A stretch of DNA of 64,000 nt, from NCBI RefSeq assembly GCF_003675325.1, contig NZ_CP033073.1, forward strand, positions 7,068,001 to 7,132,000, in the 5' to 3' direction. Below, in pieces: positions 43,426 to 61,800 of this stretch (positions within the stretch are counted from its first letter, which is position 1; each line of letters begins with the position of its first letter). The notes under the pieces were generated by a model. It was not told where the DNA came from, ran no database searches, and saw only the letters and a program-made list of their open reading frames with translations. The translations under genes were made by a program, and so were the position numbers. This stretch comes from Streptomyces dangxiongensis. Its GTDB lineage: Bacteria; Actinomycetota; Actinomycetes; Streptomycetales; Streptomycetaceae.

Positions 43426-44948
43426 ACGGTCAACCGACAGTGCCGGCCCGCACCGACGCCCGGGTGCACGACCTGCTCGACGAGGCCACCGCCGAGCGCC
43501 CCGACGCCCCGGCGGTCGCCGACGGCGCGGGCCGCTGGACGTACGCGGAACTCGCCGCCCACAGCCACGCCGTCGACGTCTGGCTGGAAGCGCGCGGCAT
43601 CGGCCACGGCGACCGGGTCCTGGTCCAGTTGCCCAGCACCCGGGAACTGGTCGCGCTGCTGTACGGCACCGCGCGCCGGGGCGCGGTCCTGGTCCCCGTC
43701 AACACCGGCATGAAGGACTACCACCTGCGGGCGGTCGTCGAGAACGCCGACCCCTCCCTGGTGGTCGTCACCGACACCGCCGTGGAGCGGATCGGCGCCC
43801 TCACCGGCGGCGTGCCGGTCCTCGGGCTCGGCGAGGCGTGGCCGGACATCGCCGCCCTGCACGACCGCGGGGCCCGCTCCGGCGGAGCGCTGGTCGACCC
43901 CGAGGACAACGCCGTCCTCGTCTACACCTCCGGCTCGACCGCGGCCCCCAAGGCGGTCGTCTGCCCGCACGGCCGCATGGTCTTCGCCACCGAGGCCATC
44001 AACCTGGAACTCGGCTACCGCCCCGACGACGTGGTGTTCTGCCGCTTCCCGATCTCCTGGGACTACGGCCTGTACAAGGTGCTGCTCACCGCCGCCGGGC
44101 GCAGCGAACTCGTCCTCGCCGACGGCGAGTCGGACCTGGTGCTGCTGCGCCGCATCCGGGAGACCGGCGCCACCGTCGTCCCCGTCGTGCCGTCCCTGGC
44201 CACCATGATCTGCGCCCTCGCCGAACGCGAACCGGCCCACGAGTCCCGGGTGCGCATGTTCACCAACACCGGTGCCGCGCTGCCCAAGCCGACCGCCGAC
44301 GGGCTGCGCGCCGCGTTCCCCGGCGCGGAGGTGGTCATCCAGTTCGGGCAGACCGAGTGCAAGCGCGTCTCCGTGCTGCCGCCCGCCTTCCAGGACGCCA
44401 AACCCGACTCGGTCGGCCGCCCGCTGCCCGGCACCCGCGCCTTCGTCGTGGATGACGGGGGCCGGCCGCTGCCGCCCTGGGAGACCGGCGAGATCGTGGT
44501 CGAGGGACCGCACGTCATGCCCGGCTACTGGCAGGCCCCGGAACAGACCGCCCGCGCCTTCCGCCCCGCCCCCGACGGCGGACTCCGGCTGCACACCGGC
44601 GACTACGGCCATGTGGACGAGGACGGCTTCCTCTACTACGAGGGCCGCCGCGACGACATGTTCAAGCACAAGGGCGTGCGCATGAGCACCACCGAGATCG
44701 AGGCCGCCGCCGCCGACGTCCCCGGCGTCCGCGCCGCCGCCGTGCTGCCGCCCGCCGAAGGCCGTGACCTCGCCGTGTTCGCCGAGGGCGACATCGACCC
44801 GCACACCCTGCTCAAGGAGCTGTCGCTGCGGCTGGAGCCCGCCAAGGTGCCCGGGGTGAGCCGCGTCGTCGCCGAGCTGCCGCTGACCCCGCACGGCAAG
44901 CACGACCGCAAGCGGCTCGCCCGCCTTCTGGAAGGAACCACCCCGTGA
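43422..44948 (+). CDS. vinN-like: Beta-amino acid-ACP ligase (VinN type)
   Basis: A 508-residue adenylate-forming enzyme. It shows YTSGSTAAPKAVV, the pocket segment FPISWDYGLYK with D214, FGQTECKR, LHTGDYG, and the catalytic lysine in TPHGKHDRKR. VinN-type enzymes use an aspartate in this pocket region to hold the beta-amino group; here the expected substrate is 3-methylaspartate, because a glutamate mutase and a decarboxylase are encoded next to it. The GTG start at 43422 has AGGAG six bases upstream and overlaps the previous stop. Confidence 0.87.
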   Translation: MNGQPTVPARTDARVHDLLDEATAERPDAPAVADGAGRWTYAELAAHSHAVDVWLEARGIGHGDRVLVQLPSTRELVALLYGTARRGAVLVPVNTGMKDYHLRAVVENADPSLVVVTDTAVERIGALTGGVPVLGLGEAWPDIAALHDRGARSGGALVDPEDNAVLVYTSGSTAAPKAVVCPHGRMVFATEAINLELGYRPDDVVFCRFPISWDYGLYKVLLTAAGRSELVLADGESDLVLLRRIRETGATVVPVVPSLATMICALAEREPAHESRVRMFTNTGAALPKPTADGLRAAFPGAEVVIQFGQTECKRVSVLPPAFQDAKPDSVGRPLPGTRAFVVDDGGRPLPPWETGEIVVEGPHVMPGYWQAPEQTARAFRPAPDGGLRLHTGDYGHVDEDGFLYYEGRRDDMFKHKGVRMSTTEIEAAAADVPGVRAAAVLPPAEGRDLAVFAEGDIDPHTLLKELSLRLEPAKVPGVSRVVAELPLTPHGKHDRKRLARLLEGTTP

Positions 44949-46183
44949 CCGCCCCCACCGAACTCGCCGAGCGCTTCGGCACCCCGTCCTACGTCTACGA
45001 CCTCGACCGGGTGGCGGCGGCCCGCGACGACCTGTTCGCCGCACTGCCCGACGAGGTCGAGGTGTTCTACGCCGCCAAGGCCAACCCGCACCCAGAACTG
45101 CTGCGCGAGCTGCGCACCGGCGGCACCCGCGGCTGCCGCGCCGAGATCAGCTCCGTCGGCGAACTCGACGCCGTGCTGCGAGCCGGCTTCCCCGGCGACC
45201 GGATCCTCTACACCGGACCCGGCAAGACCACCGGGGAACTGACCGAGGCGCTGACCCGCGGCGTCCGCCTGTTCTCCACCGAGTCCTACGGCGACCTCCG
45301 CCGCGTCGGCGATACGGCACTCGGGCTGGGTCTCACCGCCGACTGCCTGCTCCGGGTCAACAACGCCACCGGCGCCGCCGCCACCAGCATCCGCATGACC
45401 GGCGTGCCCTCGCAGTTCGGCTTCGACAGCGAGACCCTGCCCGGCCTCGCCGCCCGCCTGCGCGACGTCCCCGGCACCCGCATCGCCGGACTGCACTTCT
45501 TCCCGCTGAGCTGCGCCAAGGACGAGGCGAGCCTCATCGCCGAGTTCCGGCACACCATCGCCACCGCCGCCACCCTCCAGCAGGCCCTCGGCGTCCCGTT
45601 CCGCTTCCTCGACATCGGCGGCGGGTTCGCCGCGCCCTACGCCGTGCAGGGCGAACGCCCCGTCTACGGCGAGCTGCGCGACGCCCTGGCCGCGACGCTG
45701 GACGAGCACTTCCCCGGCTGGCGCGCGGGCGCCCCGCACATCGCCTGCGAGTCCGGCCGTTACCTGGTCGCCGACAGCGGCACCCTGCTCACCTCCGTCG
45801 TCAACGTCAAGGACAGCCGCGACCACCGCTATCTCGTCCTCGACGCCGGCATCAACACCTTCGGCGGCATGTCCGGACTCGGCCGCATCCTGCCCGTGTC
45901 CGTCGAACCGCACGAGTCCGTCGGCGCGGACGGCACCCCCGCGAGCCTCGCCGGACCGCTGTGCACCCCGGGCGACCTGCTCGGCCGGAACGTCCCGCTG
46001 CCCCCACTGGCACCGGGCGACCTGCTCACCGTCCCCAACGCCGGCGCCTACGGCCCCACCGCCAGCCTGCTGATGTTCCTCGGCAGGCCAGCCCCCGCCG
46101 AGATCGTCGTACGCGGCGACGACCTCGTCTCCGTCTCCCGCATCGAGCACACCCGCACCTACGATCACGGACAGGCCCTGTGA
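44945..46183 (+). CDS. vinO-like: PLP-dependent decarboxylase, fold type III (VinO type)
   Basis: A 412-residue enzyme of the diaminopimelate/ornithine decarboxylase family. K45 in FYAAKANPHP should bind PLP; DIGGGF holds the phosphate and ACESGRYLVADSG lies in the C-terminal barrel region. In this pathway it decarboxylates 3-methylaspartyl-ACP to 3-aminoisobutyryl-ACP. The family's usual active-site cysteine motif is not obvious, as expected for an enzyme working on a carrier-bound substrate. GTG start overlaps the preceding gene by four bases, and its stop overlaps the next ATG by one. Confidence 0.88.
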   Translation: MTAPTELAERFGTPSYVYDLDRVAAARDDLFAALPDEVEVFYAAKANPHPELLRELRTGGTRGCRAEISSVGELDAVLRAGFPGDRILYTGPGKTTGELTEALTRGVRLFSTESYGDLRRVGDTALGLGLTADCLLRVNNATGAAATSIRMTGVPSQFGFDSETLPGLAARLRDVPGTRIAGLHFFPLSCAKDEASLIAEFRHTIATAATLQQALGVPFRFLDIGGGFAAPYAVQGERPVYGELRDALAATLDEHFPGWRAGAPHIACESGRYLVADSGTLLTSVVNVKDSRDHRYLVLDAGINTFGGMSGLGRILPVSVEPHESVGADGTPASLAGPLCTPGDLLGRNVPLPPLAPGDLLTVPNAGAYGPTASLLMFLGRPAPAEIVVRGDDLVSVSRIEHTRTYDHGQAL

Positions 46184-46635
46184 TGAGCCCCTTCCCGGCC
46201 CGCCCCGCCCCCGGCGACCAGCCCGTGCTGGTGGCCGGCGGGATCTCCGACTCCCACACCTGGAACCTCGTCTACCTCCAGCTCCTCCTGGAGGAGCACG
46301 GGCACCGCGTGGTCAACCTCGGCCCCTGCGTCCCCGAGGACCTGCTCATCGCCGAGGCCCTCGCCCACCGCCCCGCCCTCATCGTGGTCAGCAGCGTCAA
46401 CGGCCACGGCTACCACGACGGTATGCGGACCGTCACCCGGCTGCGCGAGCACCCCGGCCTCGCCGCGGTGCCCGCCGTCATCGGCGGCAAGCTCGGCATC
46501 GCCGGCCCCTGCGGCGCCGACGAGGTGGCCGCGCTGCGCGCCGCCGGATACGACGCGGTGTTCGACGACAGCGCCGAGAGCGTCGCCGCCTTCCGGCGGA
46601 TGCTCGGCACGCTGCCGCAGCGGGCCCTGGTGTGA
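46183..46635 (+). CDS. Glutamate mutase small subunit (B12-binding, sigma/S chain)
   Basis: A 150-residue cobalamin-binding subunit that, with the next gene product, rearranges L-glutamate to 3-methylaspartate, precursor of the starter unit. The B12-binding loop keeps D23 and H25 (SDSHTWN), the later VVSSVNGHG matches the SxL-type loop and VIGGKLGIAG the GG motif. The expected DxHxxG reads DxHxxN (N28). It starts at ATG 46183, overlapping the previous stop by one base, and is translationally coupled to the large subunit. Confidence 0.9.
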   Translation: MSPFPARPAPGDQPVLVAGGISDSHTWNLVYLQLLLEEHGHRVVNLGPCVPEDLLIAEALAHRPALIVVSSVNGHGYHDGMRTVTRLREHPGLAAVPAVIGGKLGIAGPCGADEVAALRAAGYDAVFDDSAESVAAFRRMLGTLPQRALV

Positions 46636-47912
46636 CCGGCGGCGGGTTCGGCGCGTTCGTGCGCCGGGCTCACGGCGCCGGCCACCTGGTGGTCCAGCCC
46701 CGGATGGGGATGAGCAGCCCGGAACGGATGCGGGCCGGGCTGCTCGCCACCCGGGACGCCGAGGCCACCACCGTCGGCACGATCACCCTGGACAGCTACA
46801 CCCGGGTCGGTGACCTGGAGTCGGCCGAACTCGCCGTCCTGGAGGGCGTGGCCCTCAACGGCTACCCGATCGTGAGCCACGTGCCGGCCACCACCCGGCA
46901 GGTGCTCGACGGGATCCACGGCCCCGGCTTCCCGGTGCAGGTCCGGCACGGCTCGGCCGCGCCGCAGGACATCTTCCGGGCGCTGACGGCCGTCGGACTC
47001 GACGCCTCCGAGGGCGGCCCGGTCTCCTACTGCCTGCCCTACGGCCGGGTCCCGCTGCGCGAGTCCGTCGCCCACTGGACCGCCTCCTGCGAAGGGCTCG
47101 CCGCCCTGCGCGGGGCGGGGGCCGAACCGCACCTGGAGACCTTCGGCGGCTGCGTCCTCGGCCAGCTCTGCCCGCCCAGCCTGCTCGTCGCCGTCAGCGT
47201 CCTGGAGGCGTTGTTCTTCCACCGGCACGGCATCCGCAGCATTTCCGTGAGTTACGCGCAGCAGACCGATCCCCGCCAGGACGCCGAAGCGGTGGCCGCG
47301 TTGCGCGGCCTGTGCGCGCGATTCCTGCCGGACACCGAATGGCACGTCGTCGTGTACGCCTACATGGGGCTGTATCCGGAGACGGAACACGGCGCCTACC
47401 GGCTGCTCGGGAAAGCGGCCGAACTCGCCGTCACCACCGGCTCGGAACGGCTCATCGTGAAAACCGTCGCGGAATCCCGCCGCATTCCTACGGTGGCCGA
47501 GAACATCGCCGCCCTCGAATACGCGGCGGCGGTCGCCGCGCGCACCCCCCGCACCCCGCTGGACGCCACCGGCACCCAGACCTACGCCGAGGCCGCTGCC
47601 CTGGTCAACGGGGTGCTGGAGTTGGACGACGACCTCGGTACGGCCCTGCTGACGGCGTTCGCCGAGGGACGTCTCGACGTTCCCTACTGTCTGCATCCGG
47701 ACAACGCCGGATTCAGCCGGAGTTATATCGCCGCGGACGGCCGGCTGGCCTGGGCCGACATCGGGAAGATGCCGCTGAACGGCATCGCCGACGTACGCCC
47801 GGCGCAGGCCGTCACCGCCGCGGAACTGCTCGACTCCCTGTCCTATGTGCGCCGTTCGTTCGACCGGCGCGACCCCGAGGACACCCGGGCCCGCGAGACC
47901 GCCCGCCCCTAG
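46632..47912 (+). CDS. Glutamate mutase large subunit (epsilon/E chain)
   Basis: A 426-residue TIM-barrel subunit of methylaspartate mutase. It starts GFGAFVRRAHGAGHLVVQPR and contains SVSYAQQTDPRQD and the substrate-binding region DTEWHVVVYAYMG. Together with the small subunit and adenosylcobalamin it makes 3-methylaspartate. GTG 46632 overlaps the small-subunit stop (GTGA). Its stop TAG (47910-47912) lies within the first CTAGGGG heptamer of the next promoter. The stretch 47230-47530 uses somewhat less GC-biased codons than its neighbours. Confidence 0.93.
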   Translation: MTGGGFGAFVRRAHGAGHLVVQPRMGMSSPERMRAGLLATRDAEATTVGTITLDSYTRVGDLESAELAVLEGVALNGYPIVSHVPATTRQVLDGIHGPGFPVQVRHGSAAPQDIFRALTAVGLDASEGGPVSYCLPYGRVPLRESVAHWTASCEGLAALRGAGAEPHLETFGGCVLGQLCPPSLLVAVSVLEALFFHRHGIRSISVSYAQQTDPRQDAEAVAALRGLCARFLPDTEWHVVVYAYMGLYPETEHGAYRLLGKAAELAVTTGSERLIVKTVAESRRIPTVAENIAALEYAAAVAARTPRTPLDATGTQTYAEAAALVNGVLELDDDLGTALLTAFAEGRLDVPYCLHPDNAGFSRSYIAADGRLAWADIGKMPLNGIADVRPAQAVTAAELLDSLSYVRRSFDRRDPEDTRARETARP

Positions 47913-47954
47913 GGGTGCTTAAGGGTGTGGCCTTCAGGGGGCCGTCACTACGGT
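47909..47954 (+). promoter_or_regulatory. Promoter of the first PKS gene with CTAGGGG-type tandem heptamers
   Basis: CTAGGGG (47909-47915), TGC, TTAAGGG (47919-47925), a 23-base spacer and TACGGT (47949-47954). This repeats the layout at the P450 and starter-operon promoters, with one mismatch in the second heptamer. A start of transcription near 47961 would leave a leader of about 17 bases to GTG 47978 or 44 bases to ATG 48005. Confidence 0.6.
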
Positions 47955-47977
47955 GTGGAAAAAGGTGAGGAAAACCG

Positions 47978-58702
<10,725 letters not shown>

Positions 58703-58708
58703 CCTCAT

Positions 58709-58742
58709 CCGGTGCCGGACGGCGCGCCGCGTCCGGCACCGG
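58709..58742. terminator. Hairpin between the first and second PKS genes
   Basis: A perfect 12-bp stem (CCGGTGCCGGAC / GTCCGGCACCGG) with a ten-base GC loop that can itself pair. It begins six bases after the first PKS stop. It could be a partial terminator that lowers readthrough, or a 3' stabiliser, since the next PKS starts only 70 bases later. Confidence 0.55.
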
Positions 58743-58812
58743 GCCACCCCTACCCGGCGCACCCTCCACCGCGTCACCAGCGCCGCCGAGCCAGCAGGGA
58801 GCGACACCGACC

Positions 58813-61800
58813 GTGGACACATCCGTCGAGCAGATCGTCGAGGCGCTGCGCGAGTCATTGCTCGAGAACGAGCGGCTGCGCCAACGACACGACCAGGTCA
58901 CCGAGGCGGCGCGGGAGCCCGTCGCGATCGTCGCCATGAGCTGCCGCTACCCCGGCGGCGTCAGCACGCCCGAGCAGCTTTGGCGGCTGGTCGACACCGG
59001 CACGGACGCCGTGGGCGACTTCCCCGCCGACCGCGGCTGGGACGTCGACGGCATCTACGACCCCGACCCCGACGCCCCCGGCCGCACCCACGTCCGCGAA
59101 GGCGGGTTCCTGTACGACGCGGCCGAGTTCGACCCCGGCTTCTTCGGCATCAGCCCGCGCGAGGCCCTCGCCATGGACCCGCAGCAGCGGCTGCTGCTGG
59201 AGACCGCCTGGGAGGCGTTCGAACGCGCCGGCATCGACCCGCACACCCTCAAGGGCAGCCGCACCGGCATCTACGCGGGCGTCATGTACCACGACTACGG
59301 CAGTTGGCTCACCGAGGTCCCGGAGGGCGTCGAGGGCTACCTCGGCAACGGCAACCTGGGCAGTGTCGCCTCCGGCCGCGTCTCCTACGTCCTCGGCCTG
59401 GAGGGGCCCGCCGTCACCGTCGACACCGCCTGCTCCTCCTCGCTCGTCGCCCTCCACCTCGCCGTGCAGGCCCTGCGCACCGGCGAGTGCGGCCTGGCAC
59501 TCGCCGGCGGCGTGACGGTGATGTCCACCCCCGACACCTTCATCGACTTCTCCCGCCAGCGCGGCCTCGCGCTGGACGGCCGCTGCAAGTCCTTCGCGGA
59601 GGGCGCGGACGGCACCGGCTGGGGGGAGGGCGCCGGCCTGCTCCTGCTGGAACGGCTCAGCGACGCCCGGCGCAACGGCCACCGCGTGCTGGCCGTGGTG
59701 CGCGGCACCGCCGTCAACCAGGACGGCGCCTCCAACGGCCTGACCGCCCCGAACGGCCCCTCCCAGCAGCGCGTCATCCGCGCCGCCCTCGCCGACGCCC
59801 GCCTGGAGCCCCGTCAGGTGCACGCCGTCGAGGCCCACGGCACCGGCACCCCGCTCGGCGACCCGATCGAGGCGCAGGCCCTGCTCGCCGCCTACGGCCA
59901 GGACCGCGCCGAGCCGCTGTGGCTGGGCTCGGTGAAGTCCAACATCGGGCACACCCAGGCCGCCGCCGGGGTGGCCGGCGTCATCAAGATGGTGATGGCC
60001 CTGCGGCACGGCCGGCTGCCGAAGACCCTGCACGCCGAACAGCCCACCTCCCAGGTCGACTGGGAGGCCGGCGCCGTCGAACTCCTCACCGAGGCCCGCG
60101 ACTGGCCCGCCGACGGCGAGCCCCGCCGTGCCGCCGTCTCCTCCTTCGGCATCAGCGGCACCAACGCCCACGTCATCGTGGAGGCCGCCGACGAGACCGA
60201 GCCCCGCACCGCGGAACCCGCCTGGACCGGCCCGCTCCCGCTGGTGCTGTCCGGCAACGGCACCCAGGGCCTCGCCGCCCAGGCCCGCAGCCTCCTCGAC
60301 CACCTCACCACCGGCGCCGGCCCCGTCCCCGACATCGCCCGCACGCTCGCCACCGGACGCGCCGCACTGGCCGAACGGGCCGTCGTCACCGGCGCCGGCC
60401 TGCCCGCCCTCACCGCGGGCCTCACCACCCTCGCCGAGGGCGACGACACCGCGCCGAACGTGGTGCGCGGCCGGCCGGCCGGCGAGTCCCGCATCGCCTT
60501 CCTCTTCCCCGGCCAGGGCTCCCAGTGGCCCGGCATGGCCGCCGACCTGCTCGACACATCACCGGTGTTCGCCGCCCGCATGGCCGACTGCGCCGCGGCC
60601 CTCGCGCCCGTCACCGAGTGGGACCTCGTCGAGACGGTGCGGGCGCGGCAGCCGCTGGAGCGGGTGGACGTCGTCCAGCCCGTGCTGTGGGCGATCATGG
60701 TGTCACTCGCCGAGGTGTGGCGCGCGCACGGGGTCCGGCCCGCCGCCGTCATCGGCCACTCCCAGGGCGAGATCGCCGCCGCCTGCGTGGCCGGCGCGCT
60801 CTCCCTCGCCGACGGCGCCCGCGTCGTGGCCCTGCGCAGCCAGGCCATCGCCCGGGAACTCTCCGGCCGCGGCGGCATGATGTCGGTGGCCCTGCCCGAC
60901 GCCCGGGTGCGCGACCTCGTCGCCCGCTACGAGGGCCGGGTCGCGGTGGCCGCCGTCAACGGTGCCTCCTCCGTGGTGCTGTCCGGCGACGCCGACGCCC
61001 TGGACGAACTCCACGAGACGATCGTGGCCGGCGGCGACCGCGCCAAGCGGCTCCCGGTGGACTACGCCTCGCACAGCGCCCACGTCGAGTCGATCCGGGA
61101 GCGGCTGCTCGCCGACCTGGCGGACGTCCGGGGCCGGCCCGCCGAGGTGCCGTTCTACTCCACCGTCACCGGCGCCCGGCTCGACACCACCGGCCTGGAC
61201 GCCGGCTACTGGTACACCAACCTGCGGCAGAGCGTGCTGTTCGAACCGACCACACGGACCCTGCTGGACGCCGGGTACGGGGTGTTCGTCGAGTGCAGCC
61301 CGCACCCCGTGCTGCTGCACAGCGTCGAGGAGACCGCCGACGCCGCCGGCGCCGACATCACCGGCCTGGGCTCCCTGCACCGCGACGACGGTGGCCCCGA
61401 GCGCCTGCTGACCGCCCTCGGCGAAGCCTTCGTGGCCGGCGTCCCGGTGGACTGGACACCCGTCTTCGGCGACCTGCCGGTCCGCGCCGCCGACCTGCCC
61501 ACCTACCCCTTCCAGCGCGAGCGGTACTGGCTCGGCCGGTCCGCCACCACCGGCGACGTCACCGCCGCCGGCCTGGAGACCACCGGCCACCCGCTGCTGG
61601 GCGCCGCCGTCCCGGTCGCCGAGGGCGGCACCGTGTTCACCGGCCGGCTCTCCACCGCCACCGCGCCCTGGCTGGCCGACCACGCCGTGTCCGGCACACC
61701 CCCCTGCTGCCCGGCACCGCCCTGGTGGAGCTGGCACTCGGCGCCGGCCACGACCTCGGCTGCGGGCACCTCGCCGAACTCACCCTCCAGGCACCGCTGA

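Noticed and set aside
58740..58760. A fourth CTAGGGG-type promoter before the second PKS
   Set aside because: Only a single GTAGGGG-like heptamer on the minus strand, with no partner repeat or spaced -10 box.
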